From Cupriavidus sp. UYMMa02A (GTDB lineage Bacteria; Pseudomonadota; Gammaproteobacteria; Burkholderiales; Burkholderiaceae): a DNA stretch of 64,000 nt. Where the stretch lies: assembly GCA_001725945.1 (NCBI GenBank), contig LRMT01000125.1, forward strand, positions 164,875 to 228,874, given 5' to 3'. The notes beneath the pieces were generated by a model that saw nothing but the letters and a program-made list of their open reading frames with translations, was not told the origin of the DNA and did not search any database. Below, in pieces: positions 1-8,505 of this stretch. Position numbers and translations under genes: made by a program. Within the stretch, counting starts at the first letter, position 1; every line of letters starts with the position of its first letter.

Positions 1-718
1 CCAGCAGGCCCGTCAGATCGTCGTGACTCGCCTTGCGCTCCAGCATCCGGCGCAGACGATCGTGGGCCATCAAGGCAAAGCTGATCGACAGTCCCACCAC
101 GGCAAAGATGTCCAGCACAATCAGCGCCCCGTCCTGGGCCAGGGGGCCGACAACGCCCGGCTGGACGATGGCAGCGGCGAGATTCCACGCATTCAGCCCG
201 GCACAGCTTGCGGCAATCAGTACCAGCGACAGTGCAGCGAACCTGCCCGTGCCGCGCTTTTGCGGCAGTAACGGCACAACGTGGCGGACGAGGTCCAGCA
301 GCAAGAGGATCTGTCCGAGTCCGAGCGCCACCGGCATCCAGGGACGCAGTGTCCGCAGCAAGTCGGCATGCGGCCACCACGCGCCGCCCGCAATTACCGC
401 CGCCAATAGCAGATTAAGGACGAACAGCATGGGGACGCCCCCGTGCTTCCCGGCGAAATGTCTCGTTCCCACGACCATCAGCGAGATTCCCGAGAACAGG
501 ACCATATCGACGGCATGGTCTGCCAGCCAGTAGCCGGCGACCCCGGCCAGGGCCGGCATGGCGGCCGCTGACGCCGCCAGGAGATCACCGAGCGCCCACG
601 AAGTCAGGCCGCTCAACTCCATTCCCGGCGAGCGGCGCAGCACGGCGCAAACCACCGCCATTTGCAGCGCAAACAGGCCTGCAATGAGCACAATCATGTG
701 CGACTGAAACATCTTCAT
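1..718 (-). CDS. membrane-anchored diguanylate cyclase, N-terminal part (cut by window edge)
   Basis: Reading the minus strand from an ATG at 718 gives an open frame of about 239 codons that runs off the left edge. The protein begins MKMFQSHMIVLIAGLF and contains about six hydrophobic segments (roughly residues 5-25, 40-62, 66-80, 92-110, 120-145, 160-225), then a charged linker and the motif ASHDDLTGLLN at the very end. This is the conserved opening of a GGDEF domain. The family makes cyclic di-GMP from two GTP at the inner membrane. The GGDEF signature itself would lie outside the window, so catalytic competence cannot be judged. A purine-rich GGACGGGA precedes the ATG. An in-frame ATG two codons later is an alternative start. 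Family assignment is firm, the sensed signal unknown. Confidence 0.8.
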   Translation of the reverse strand, partial: MKMFQSHMIVLIAGLFALQMAVVCAVLRRSPGMELSGLTSWALGDLLAASAAAMPALAGVAGYWLADHAVDMVLFSGISLMVVGTRHFAGKHGGVPMLFVLNLLLAAVIAGGAWWPHADLLRTLRPWMPVALGLGQILLLLDLVRHVVPLLPQKRGTGRFAALSLVLIAASCAGLNAWNLAAAIVQPGVVGPLAQDGALIVLDIFAVVGLSISFALMAHDRLRRMLERKASHDDLTGLL

Positions 719-1087
719 TCCCGTCCAGCGACAGGCAGCGCCCCGCACGACGCTGCCGTCCCTTTTATGTCGGTCCTGCTTCGGGACCGTCGTTTCTCAA
801 TTTGCCGCCATACCCATACTCGTTCCGGACATCCACCAGCCGACGCAAGCGCGAACAGACTGGCACGGCCAGCACGCTCTCCGCAGGTGTGAGCGCTTCT
901 TGTGATCATGGTCGGGTCAGTCCGCTCGGGGGTCGCTCCGTCGTTTGTCCCGGCAGCGACGGGCGGACTGCGGCGGTCTGGCGATTATCGCCGGGCCCGA
1001 CCTCAAGTCAAGCCGCAGTTGGCCGTCCGAAGCGGGGTGCGAGCGCAGGCATGCCGAGGTGCCGTGAACAAAACCCTTCTGCTGCGA
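719..1087. other. gene-free intergenic region
   Basis: About 370 bases between the diguanylate cyclase start and the tRNA-Pro promoter. Short open frames are present on both strands, but none has a convincing ribosome site or a recognisable product. A 6-bp inverted repeat (CGGTCC at 771-776, GGACCG at 784-789, loop 7) lies about 53 bases upstream of the cyclase ATG and could be an operator or leader hairpin for it. Nothing else is supported. Confidence 0.5.
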
Positions 1088-1116
1088 TTGACCTTCCGGT
1101 GCGGGCCGGCTACAAT
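1088..1116 (+). promoter_or_regulatory. sigma-70 promoter of tRNA-Pro
   Basis: TTGACC at 1088-1093 and TACAAT at 1111-1116 are separated by exactly 17 bases. The predicted start (about 1123) lies only a few bases before the tRNA 5' end at 1126. The close match to consensus and the spacing make this one of the best-supported promoters in the window. Confidence 0.85.
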
Positions 1117-1125
1117 GGCCGGCTT

Positions 1126-1202
1126 CGGAGCGTAGCGCAGCCTGGTAGCGCATCTGATTTGGGATCAGAGGGTCGTAGGTTCGAATCCTATCGCTCCGAC
1201 CA
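1126..1202 (+). tRNA. tRNA-Pro (anticodon TGG)
   Basis: A 77-base cloverleaf. The acceptor stem CGGAGCG pairs with CGCTCCG. D-arm, anticodon stem CTGAT/ATCAG with loop TTTGGGA and anticodon TGG, and T-arm with GGTTCGAATCC are all recognisable, and the 3' CCA is encoded (1200-1202). It reads CCN proline codons, best CCA/CCG. It stands alone, with its own promoter upstream and a hairpin terminator downstream. Confidence 0.97.
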
Positions 1203-1210
1203 GTACGATA

Positions 1211-1245
1211 AAAACGCTTATGTCGCAAGGCATAAGCCGTTTTTC
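1211..1245 (+). terminator. intrinsic terminator after tRNA-Pro
   Basis: An inverted repeat of AAAACG-CTTATG with CATAAG-CCGTTTT around an 8-base loop, followed by a T-rich run (TTTTTCTTT). It lies 9 bases past the tRNA CCA end. The A-rich left arm means it could also stop transcription of the convergent membrane-protein gene that ends at 1267. Confidence 0.8.
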
Positions 1246-1266
1246 TTTCCGTATCGCCCCTTACCG

Positions 1267-1800
1267 TTATGGTGGCGAGCTGGGCTGCGGCATATGCGCC
1301 GCGGCATTGCGCCGCTCGAAATGACAATAGGCGTCGGCGGCCACCAGCCCGAACAGCGCATGCGCAAACAGGCTTTCCCAGCCACGGGCTTCATCGAACC
1401 AGTTGAAGTAGCGGCCGAGCGCGTAGAAATTCACCAGGTAGACCGCGACGCCGAACACGATACCGACGAGGGATGCCAGGCCCATGCTCGAATCGAGGCG
1501 GAACGAACCGAGGATCAGCGCGAGCGCGGCGGCCAGGATGATCGACAGCGCGTAGTGGACCGTCGCCGCGGCCAGCACAATGGTCCAGCTGAAAGCGTTC
1601 GCAGATGCCAGGGCCTCCCGGCCCAGGATGATGGCGGCCACCATCTTCACCGTATCCCAGGCGCCCAGGTACAACAGGAAGCGCGCCGTGAGCAGCTCGA
1701 GCACCATGTACACCGTTCCGGCGATCAGGCCGGCGACTACGGCGGCGCGCCAGTCGGGCCGGCAACGCGCATAGTGGTGCGATTGCATGTGGAGTTCCAT
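1267..1800 (-). CDS. small polytopic membrane protein, paralogue of the 60.2-kb gene
   Basis: A 177-residue protein starting MELHMQSHHYARCRPDW. The start at 1800 is chosen because GGAGGTG sits 4-10 bases upstream and because the paralogue at 60202-60705 begins with the same MELHM-SHHY-R--PDW motif behind the same ribosome site. After the His-rich cytoplasmic start there are about five hydrophobic segments (near residues 20-42, 50-68, 75-100, 105-125, 140-160). Both copies share LDSS followed by a Gly-rich helix, AVYL, a short R-F/Y-F-W-F stretch and ARGW near the C-terminus. I do not recognise a family of known function. A channel or transporter-like role cannot be claimed. The paralogue sits beside the oxidase cluster, which weakly suggests a respiratory link. 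Transcribed toward the tRNA-Pro terminator. Confidence 0.75.
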   Translation of the reverse strand: MELHMQSHHYARCRPDWRAAVVAGLIAGTVYMVLELLTARFLLYLGAWDTVKMVAAIILGREALASANAFSWTIVLAAATVHYALSIILAAALALILGSFRLDSSMGLASLVGIVFGVAVYLVNFYALGRYFNWFDEARGWESLFAHALFGLVAADAYCHFERRNAAAHMPQPSSPP

Positions 1801-2409
1801 GAACACCTCCGGTAGCAAGGCCGCTCCGCAAAGAGGGCCATGAGTTAGTTCTAGCTCATATCCCACAAATACCAAGCGTCGCACGCCCACCGAAAATTGA
1901 TAATGAATCACATTAGCGCGCTCGGCAACGTCCCCCGCGGGACGACCGCGTTCGCCCCGACAAGTTCTGCCTGAGTCATTGAAAACCCGCGCCGGTGGTA
2001 CAATGTATCGTTAGCCCCGGGATGTCTGCGCATCCTGTCACCGGGCGTTCTCACCAGCGTGGAGGCCGGCTCTTCGGATCCTTCCGCAGCCTTATATCCA
2101 TGGCGAGCGACCGGTAACAGCCCGCGCATCCGCGACTCGCACGGCCGAGGTTCTGCGGCCGTAATTGGCAAGACAGATCGGCCGGCAGACTGCGCCCCTG
2201 GACGATTCCCTAACTGGACCGGATGGCACGCGGCCTGCTGCGTCGCCTGGCCCTGGTCAGCTTGCCTGGGACAAACCCAAGGCGCGACCCGCCGCCATGC
2301 GGCAAGCCCTGTGCACTTGCGCCGGACCGGCATGCCTGTACGTCGCGTCACATTGGATCGGTAAAATGTAACCATTGCAGCCTGCTGGCTGCCGAACGAG
2401 GAAGAGAGA
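1801..2409. other. gene-free region upstream of infA
   Basis: About 600 bases with no protein I can support. The overlapping long open frames have no plausible ribosome sites and no domain-like sequence. A TACAAT hexamer at 1999-2004 is followed by a compact nested inverted repeat (CCCGG at about 2016 with CCGGG at about 2044, and GGATG/CATCC inside), which could be the start of a structured leader or small RNA. TAAAAT at 2362-2367 could be the -10 of a proximal infA promoter, but no good -35 is visible. No tmRNA, SRP RNA or RNase P RNA signature was recognised. Confidence 0.4.
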
Positions 2410-2631
2410 TTGGCTAAGGAAGAACTCATTGAATTTGGCGGTGTGGTGTCGGAAGCCCTGCCCGACAATCGTTACCGGGTCATGCTCGAGAACGGCGTCG
2501 AGATCTGGGCCTATGCATCGGGCAAGATGCAGAAGCACCGTATCCGCATTCTGGCGGGCGACCGCGTCACCCTGGAAATGTCGCCGTACGACCTGACCAA
2601 GGGCCGCATCAACTTCCGCCACAAGTCCTGA
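2410..2631 (+). CDS. infA: translation initiation factor IF-1 (second-type paralogue)
   Basis: A 73-residue OB-fold protein starting (M)AKEELIEFGGVVSEALP. IF-1 binds the A site of the 30S subunit during initiation together with IF-2 and IF-3. The whole chain matches the family length of 71-87 residues and carries the conserved -RVTLEMSPYDLTKGRI- C-terminal stretch. The start codon is TTG, preceded by AGGAAGAGAG at suitable distance. Burkholderiaceae usually carry one infA in the ribosomal protein cluster and a second elsewhere. The isolated position and the EELIEFGG N-terminus fit the second type. An intrinsic terminator follows at 2738. Confidence 0.93.
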   Translation: MAKEELIEFGGVVSEALPDNRYRVMLENGVEIWAYASGKMQKHRIRILAGDRVTLEMSPYDLTKGRINFRHKS

Positions 2632-2737
2632 GTCTTTGCCAGCGCCGGGCCCTGGAGCGACTTCCGGCCCCGGCCTCAGCGCAACGCTTGCGCACCAGCG
2701 TGTGTCACGCGCCTGACACGACGCTCGGAGACACTTG

Positions 2738-2764
2738 CGGGCTGCCTGACAGGCAGCCCGTTTT
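2738..2764 (+). terminator. intrinsic terminator after infA
   Basis: A perfect 9-bp stem CGGGCTGCC / GGCAGCCCG around TGACA, followed directly by TTTTG. It lies about 105 bases past the infA stop and before sixA. Confidence 0.9.
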
Positions 2765-2852
2765 GTTGGGCGATCGCCTCTCGCGGCCCACCCGCTTGCG
2801 CCTGTCGGACGGCTTCACCATACTCGAAGCACGAACCCAGCCCCGCTCCGAC

Positions 2853-3329
2853 ATGAACCTGATCCTGTGGCGTCACGCCGAAGCCGAAGAGCTTCCCGAT
2901 CCGCTGAGCCTCAGCCGGCACGCTGACCTGCAGCGCCCGCTCACGCGCCGCGGGCGCAAGCAGGCGGACGCCTCCGCGGCGTGGCTGCGCGCCCAACTGC
3001 CTGCTCATACCCGCGTGCTATGCAGCCCCGCGCTGCGCACGCGTGAAACGGCTGCCGCGTTCACCGGCAAAAGTGAAATCGTGGACGACCTCGCGCCGGG
3101 CGCGGACGTCAGCACGGTCCTCGACGCGATCGGCTGGCCGCAAGGCGACGAAAACGTTGTGGTGGTCGGCCACCAACCCTGGCTTGGACGGCTGGCCAGC
3201 CTGCTGCTGGCCGGCACGGAAATGGACTGGAGCGTGCGCAAGAGCGGGATCTGGTGGCTGGCGAGCCGTACCCGCGAAAGCGAAGCACAGACCGTGCTGC
3301 GCGCGGTCATCAATCCAGAGTTCCTCTGA
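2853..3329 (+). CDS. sixA: phosphohistidine phosphatase SixA
   Basis: A 158-residue histidine-phosphatase-superfamily protein. It starts MNLILWRHAEAE, with the catalytic RH dyad at residues 7-8, and has the second conserved His in VGHQPW (about residue 108). SixA removes phosphate from phosphohistidine in phosphotransfer proteins in the cytoplasm. Length matches the family (about 150-160). The start at 2853 is chosen because the RHG-type motif must be near the N-terminus; the longer in-frame extension back to 2688 reads through the infA terminator and is rejected. The gene precedes the phosphate and polyphosphate block (olsB, ppx, ppk), an order seen in related betaproteobacteria, but no Pho box was found in front of it. 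Confidence 0.87.
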   Translation: MNLILWRHAEAEELPDPLSLSRHADLQRPLTRRGRKQADASAAWLRAQLPAHTRVLCSPALRTRETAAAFTGKSEIVDDLAPGADVSTVLDAIGWPQGDENVVVVGHQPWLGRLASLLLAGTEMDWSVRKSGIWWLASRTRESEAQTVLRAVINPEFL

Positions 3330-3599
3330 CACGCACCACCAAGGAAATTCTGAAATCCCGGCCGAACCCGGTGTGGGTCCGCCAGCGGCCGCGCACCGCC
3401 GGGAAAATCGGCAAAGTGCGATAGCTGCTCGTTTCTCCGCTCACTAGAGTCGCGTGGTCCGTCGGTACGTCCGGCGCTCGTGACCCGGAGAAACAAGCAT
3501 GTCCAGCACGCCCGCCCTGCCCACCCCATTCACCCAGCCCGTCTCCCCCGGCGATCTTCGCCAGACCGCCTCGCTCGATTCTCACGCCGCGCCGGGACG

Positions 3600-3654
3600 C
3601 GTCATGGAAGCGTCATCGCCGGGTCATGGCAATGTCACCGCGGCTCACTACATT
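3600..3654 (+). promoter_or_regulatory. two tandem PhoB boxes and -10 of the olsB promoter
   Basis: Four 7-bp GTCA-containing repeats start at 3600, 3611, 3622 and 3633 (CGTCATG, CGTCATC, GGTCATG, TGTCACC), each exactly 11 bases apart. This is the geometry of two adjacent Pho boxes (7-bp repeats separated by 4 bp), the binding site of phosphorylated PhoB. TACATT at 3649-3654 follows 9 bases after the last repeat, where a -10 element is expected in PhoB-activated promoters that lack a -35. The boxes lie inside an upstream in-frame extension of olsB, which argues for translation starting at 3691. Confidence 0.82.
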
Positions 3655-3690
3655 GCATCGCAGCAGTTTCGTCACCAAAAGGACACACTG

Positions 3691-4530
3691 ATGCGAGACC
3701 TTCCGACGCCTACCCAGCCGCTTTTCGACTCCCTGCCCAATGGCCTCGGCCAGTCGGCGCGGAGGCGTCTTCATCGCCCGTCGGATACACCGGCAAATGA
3801 ATCGCCTGTTCTCAGCGTGGCGTGGGCGCGCCACCAGGATGAAGTAGTCGAGGCGCAGCGCCTGCGCTACAAGGTGTTTGCCGAAGAGATGGGCGCACGC
3901 CTGTCGTCAAAAGTCCCCGAACTGGACGTCGACATGTTCGACGCCTTCTGCGACCACCTGATCGTGCGCGACACGGTCACGCTCAAGGTCGTCGGCACCT
4001 ACCGCGTGCTGCCCCCGCACCAGGCCAAGCGCATCGGCTGCCTGTATGCCGAATCCGAATTCGACCTGGTCCGCCTGTCGCACCTGCGCCCCAAGATGCT
4101 GGAGCTGGGCCGTTCCTGCGTGCATCGCGACTACCGCTCTGGCAGCGTCATCATGGCCCTGTGGGGCGGCCTGGGCGAGTACCTGCAGCGCTGGGGCATT
4201 GAATCCATGCTCGGCTGCGCCAGCGTGCCGATGAGCGACGGCGGCCACTATGCCGCCAGCCTGTACCGGCTGTTCAGCGAGCGTTCGCTCGCGCCGATCG
4301 AATACCACGCGTTTCCGCGCCTGCCGTTGCCCGTCGAAGACCTTAACCAGCAGCTCGACGTCGATCCGCCGGCGCTGATCAAGGGCTACCTGCGCCTTGG
4401 CGCCCGCATCTGCGGCCTACCGGCCTGGGATCCGGATTTCAACGTGGCCGACTTCCTGACGCTGCTGCGCGTAGACGACATGAATCCGCGTTATGCCCGC
4501 CACTTCCTCGGGCTGAACCGCACGGCCTGA
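3691..4530 (+). CDS. olsB: GNAT-fold N-acyltransferase, probable ornithine N-acyltransferase (OlsB-like)
   Basis: A 279-residue protein with a hemolysin-type acetyltransferase fold. Landmarks are the start of the fold at AQRLRYKVFAEEMGA (about residues 54-68), a conserved D--D--CDHLIV region, VGTYRVLPP, and ELGRSCVHRDYRSG in the middle. OlsB enzymes transfer a 3-hydroxyacyl chain from ACP to the alpha-amino group of ornithine, giving lyso-ornithine lipid, a phosphorus-free membrane lipid. The start at 3691 has AAAAGGA 7 bases upstream, lies downstream of two Pho boxes, and gives the usual length. A start at 3499 (64 residues longer, with CGGAG upstream) is possible if another promoter is used. 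No olsA is in the window. Substrate is inferred from family and Pho context; other N-acyl amino acid synthases share this fold. Confidence 0.7.
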   Translation: MRDLPTPTQPLFDSLPNGLGQSARRRLHRPSDTPANESPVLSVAWARHQDEVVEAQRLRYKVFAEEMGARLSSKVPELDVDMFDAFCDHLIVRDTVTLKVVGTYRVLPPHQAKRIGCLYAESEFDLVRLSHLRPKMLELGRSCVHRDYRSGSVIMALWGGLGEYLQRWGIESMLGCASVPMSDGGHYAASLYRLFSERSLAPIEYHAFPRLPLPVEDLNQQLDVDPPALIKGYLRLGARICGLPAWDPDFNVADFLTLLRVDDMNPRYARHFLGLNRTA

Positions 4531-4550
4531 ATCGTTTCGGCGCATTGAAA

Positions 4551-4571
4551 ACGGCGGCCAATGGCCGCCGT
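4551..4571. terminator. hairpin terminator between convergent olsB and ppx
   Basis: A perfect 9-bp stem ACGGCGGCC / GGCCGCCGT with a 3-base loop. On the minus strand it is followed by TTTTC, so it is best placed to end ppx transcription. It may also act on olsB. Confidence 0.75.
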
Positions 4572-4604
4572 AAGTCATTTCTGTCTGGCGCCACGCGCCG
4601 CCAC

Positions 4605-6136
4605 TCAGCCGTACACCACCTTGTAGCGCTTGCCGATGCGCTGCCATTCGTCGGCCTCTTGCGCAAGGCTGTATTCGACGAGCGGATTGGCTTCGATCCA
4701 GGCTTTGGGCATGCGAACCTCGAAGCCCTCGTCGAGCGCGTCAGAACGCTGCGACACGCGAATATCCGGCAGCGGCGCATCCGAGCGCCGGCGGCATAGC
4801 ACGAATGCCAGCCGCAGGCTGAACAACATGCGCCAGTCAAGGAACTTGCTGCTGCTGGAGAGCTTGCCCAGCTTGCCGGCATGGCCAAGCAGCAAGGCCG
4901 CCAGGCGCGCCTGGTCGGTCTTCGAGAAGCCGGGCATGTCCGCATGCGTTGCGATATACGCCGAATGCTTGTGGTAACCGCTGTGGGAAATCGACATGCC
5001 GACCTCGTGCAGGCTGGCGGCCCAGCCCAGCAGCCCGAGATTGTCCTCGCGCCGCTCGTGAGGCGGATCGGGAAACTGCGACAGCAACGCGGTCGCGGCA
5101 CGGCGCACGCGCCCGGCCTGCGCACGGTCTACACCGTACCGGCGCATGAACTGGTCCACCGTGACGGTGCGCATATCCTCGTGATGGCTGCGCCCCAGCA
5201 GGTCGTAGAGCACGCCAAGACGCAACGCGCCGTCGGTCACGTCCATGCGGTCGATGTCGAGTTCGGCGAACACACCGAGCATGATCGAGAGCCCGCCCGG
5301 CAGCACCGGAATGCGATCCGCTTTCAGGCCTGCCAGCTTGACGCGGTTGGCGTTCTCGGCCTTGATCAGCGCGCGCTTCAGGCGCTCCAGCCCTTCGCGG
5401 GTGATGCCGTGCTCGGACGGATTGTCGTTCATGCCGTTGAGCTCGATCAGTTCGGCCAGTGCGCGCGCCGTGCCTGATGAACCGACTGCCTGCTCCCATC
5501 CCGCCGCACGGTACTGGCGCACCAGCACCTGGATCTCGCGCCGCGCGGCCAGCTCGGCCTGCTTCATCGCATACTCGTCGACATTGCCGCTTGGAAAGAA
5601 CTGGCGGCTGTGCGACACGCAGCCGATATACAGGCTTTCCATCAGCTTCGACTGGTAGCCGTTGCCGATGATGAATTCGGTCGAACCGCCGCCAATATCG
5701 ACCACCAACCGGTTACCCTGGCATACCGGCGCGTCGTGCGACGCACCCAGATAGATCAGGCGCGCTTCTTCGCGCCCTGCGACGACCTCGATCGGGAAAC
5801 CCAGCGCGGCTTCGGCCTCGATCAGGAACTCGGAGGCATTCTTGGCAACGCGCAGCGTATTGGTCGCCACGGCACGCACCTGGTCCTGCGAGAAGTCACG
5901 CAGCCGGTCGCCAAAACGGCGCAGCGCATCGATGCCGCGGCGCGTGCCGGTTGGTCGAGGTATTTGTCCGGTGTCAGACCTGCCGCCAGCCGCACCGGCT
6001 CGCGCAGCGCGTCGACCTGGAAAATCTGGCTGGCCGGGCCGTTGGCGGTGGGGGTCTCGTCCACCCGCCCGATCATCAGGCGGAAGCTGTTCGAGCCCAT
6101 ATCGACGGCGGCCAGCAGGCGTGGAGTGTTGTTCAT
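4605..6136 (-). CDS. ppx: exopolyphosphatase / Ppx-GppA family (one frame break)
   Basis: The protein starts MNNTPRLLAAVDMGSNSFRL at 6136, with the ASKHA phosphate-1 motif DMGSNS. It continues with the phosphate-2 motif VVDIGGGSTEFIIG (about residue 150) and a C-terminal HD-like helical part with RRYGVD and GWAASLHEVG. Ppx removes terminal phosphate from polyphosphate; GppA members also cut pppGpp. The reading frame breaks near 5950, between YLDQPAR and RGIDALRRFGDR. Adding one base makes 1533 bases, 510 residues, the normal length. Upstream is a Pho box facing this gene (6241-6258). Divergent from ppk. Confidence 0.88.
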
Positions 6137-6240
6137 TCGATATCTGAAAAGCTGAAACGCGTGGAATGCCGGGCGCGCGTCGTGCGAGCGCGGCGGTCCG
6201 CCAGAGTGGCGACCGGCAACCCGAAAAATTATGTCTTCGG

Positions 6241-6258
6241 CATGTCAACATCATGACA
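6241..6258 (-). promoter_or_regulatory. PhoB box facing ppx
   Basis: On the minus strand TGTCATG (6258-6252) and TGACATG (6247-6241) are 11 bases apart, the Pho-box geometry, about 105 bases upstream of the ppx ATG. It lies back to back with a plus-strand box at 6268. Confidence 0.68.
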
Positions 6259-6267
6259 AAATCAAAG

Positions 6268-6285
6268 TGTCATAAAAGCGACATG
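6268..6285 (+). promoter_or_regulatory. PhoB box facing ppk
   Basis: TGTCATA (6268-6274) and CGACATG (6279-6285), 11 bases apart, on the ppk strand. The first half matches the Pho-box consensus well, the second moderately. A PhoB-dependent start would fall near 6307, which favours translation of ppk from 6324 over the ATG at 6291. Confidence 0.65.
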
Positions 6286-6323
6286 AATCTATGGAAAAGT
6301 CGCCACATTACCAAAAGAAAGCC

Positions 6324-8413
6324 ATGACCATGTCGACGACACCGTCCAGCACGCTGCTCAATCGCGAGCTGGGCATTCTGGAATTCAACGCACGTGTTCT
6401 GGCACAGGCAGCAGACCCGAAGGTCCCGCTGCTGGAAAGACTCAAGTTCATCTGCATCGTATCCAGCAATCTGGACGAATTTTTTGAGATCCGCATGGCC
6501 GGGCTCAAGGAACAGATGCGCGACAACGCCTCCGGCCTGACTCCCGACGGGCTCTCGTTCCAGCAGGCTTACCAGCTTGTCACAGCACGCACGCAGCAGC
6601 TTGTTGCTTCGCAGTATGACATGCTGCAGAACGTCATTTTTCCCCTTCTTGAGAAGGAAGGCATCTTTTTTCACCTGACAACCACCTGGACCGATACGCA
6701 GCGCGAATGGGCCCGGGATTTCTTCGTACGCGAACTCGGCCCTGTGCTTACGCCGATCGCCCTTGACCCGGCCCATCCGTTCCCGCGCGTGCTGAACAAG
6801 AGCCTGAACTTCGTGGTCGAGCTCTCCGGCAAGGACGCCTTCGGGCGCGAGGCCGACCTTGCCATCGTGCAGGCGCCGCGAGCCCTGCCGCGCGTGGTCA
6901 AGATGCCCGAAAAGCTCTCAGGCTATCCGTTCGGCTTCGTGATGCTGTCTTCGTTCATGCAGGGCTTCGTGCACGAGCTGTTCCCGTCCATCGACGTCCA
7001 GGGCTGTTATCAGTTCCGCGTCACGCGCAATTCGGACCTCTTCGTGTCCGAAGACGAGATCACCGACCTGCGTGAAGCGCTGCAGGGCGAACTGCCGACG
7101 CGCCACTTGGCGACACCGTGCGACTGGAGGTCTCATCGGACACGCCGCCGGCGCTTTCGCGCCGCCTGCTGCTGGAATCCGGACTGGGGGAGCAGGACTT
7201 GTATCGCGTCTCGGGCCCGGTGAATCTCGTCCGCCTGATGCAAATCCCCGACATGGTGGACCGTCCGGCACTCAAGTTCCCGCCGCATGTGCCCGCACCG
7301 GTCAAGCCATTTGCCAGCGGCGCGCCGATCTTCGATGTCATCCGCCAGCAGGACGTGCTGCTGCATCATCCTTACGAGAGTTTCAATTCCGTGCTCGACC
7401 TGCTGCTGCAGGCCGCGACCGACCCGAACGTCGTCGCCATCAAGCAGACCGTGTACCGGACCGGCAATGAATCGCTGGTCATGGAAGCGCTGATGACGGC
7501 AGCGCGCAACGGCAAGGAAGTCACTGTCGTCGTGGAACTGCTCGCGCGCTTTGACGAAGAGACCAACATCAATTGGGCCGAGCGGCTGGAGTCCGCCGGC
7601 GCCCATGTCATCTATGGCGTGGTCGGCCACAAGTGCCACGCCAAGATGCTGCTGATCGTACGGCGCGAGCCTGCAGGGGCCAAGGCCAAGCAGGTCAAGT
7701 TGCGCCGTTATGCCCACCTGGGCACCGGCAATTACCATCCGCGCACGGCACGCCTGTACACGGACTTCGGCCTGCTGACGGCGAACGAGGCCATTTGCGA
7801 GGATGTGCACCACGTCTTCCAGCTTCTGACGGGCACGGCCGGCACGATCCGGCTGAACCACCTGTGGCAGTCGCCATTCAGCATGCATAGCAACCTGGTC
7901 GAGCATATCCGTGCCGAGGCGCGCAATGCGCGGGCAGGCAAGCCTGCGCGCATCATGGCCAAGATGAACGCGCTGCTCGAGCCGTCCATCATCGACGAGC
8001 TGTACAAGGCGTCACGCGCAGGGGTGAAGATCGATCTGATCGTGCGCGGCGTTTGCGCGCTGATGCCGGGGGTGCCAGGCATGTCCGAGAACATCTCGGT
8101 GCGCTCGATCATCGGACGCTTTCTCGAGCACCACCGCGTCTACTATTTCCTTGCCGGCGGCGAGGAAGTGCTCTACCTGTCGAGTGCCGACTGGATGGAC
8201 CGCAATCTGTTCCGCCGCGTGGAAGTCGCGTTCCCCGTGCTGGACAAGGTGCTCAAGACGCGCGTCATCAAGGAAAGCCTGCAGGTCCACCTGCGCGACA
8301 ATGCCTCGGCCTGGATCATGCAGCCCGACGGCAACTACGTCCGCAAGCAGACGCGCTCCAAGCAACCGTACACGAGCCAGCACGATTTGCTGACCCTGTT
8401 CAGCAGCGCGTAA
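6324..8413 (+). CDS. ppk: polyphosphate kinase 1 (one frame break)
   Basis: PPK1 reversibly polymerises the gamma-phosphate of ATP into polyphosphate. The N-terminal domain shows LLNRELGILEFNARVL and SSNLDEFFEIRMAGLKEQ. The catalytic half shows PYESFNSVLDLLLQAA, the His-containing VGHKCHAKMLL, and YAHLGTGNYHPRTARLYTD with the phosphorylated-histidine region. The frame breaks near 7112, where CACTT should read CACTTC (H-F-G-D-T). With one base restored the gene is 2091 bases, 696 residues, normal for PPK1. The start at 6324 (ATGACCATG behind AAAGAAAG) is preferred over the ATG at 6291, which lies in the probable promoter. Divergent from ppx and convergent with phoR. Confidence 0.9.
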
Positions 8414-8431
8414 TAGGACGCCAGACAAAAA

Positions 8432-8451
8432 CGGCCCGCTTCTGCGGGCCG
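8432..8451. terminator. bidirectional terminator between ppk and phoR
   Basis: A perfect 8-bp stem CGGCCCGC / GCGGGCCG with loop TTCT. The flanks are AAAAA on the left and CTTTGCTT on the right, so T-rich tails exist on both strands. It serves ppk (plus) and the end of the pst-pho operon (minus). Confidence 0.85.
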
Positions 8452-8505
8452 CTTTGCTTGAGATCGGACTTGAACGTTGAAAGAATATCGCCGCCCCCCC
8501 AACAC

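Noticed and set aside
902..1135. A 77-residue open frame overlapping the tRNA-Pro promoter
   Set aside because: It reads through the promoter into the tRNA and has no ribosome site or recognisable product.
3499..3690. A 64-residue N-terminal extension of the OlsB-like protein
   Set aside because: It overlaps the Pho boxes and -10, and the downstream start has a better fit to family length; kept only as an alternative.
6291..6323. ppk start at the ATG at 6291
   Set aside because: It lies in the -10 region expected from the Pho box; the ATG at 6324 is preferred, although 6291 is not excluded.
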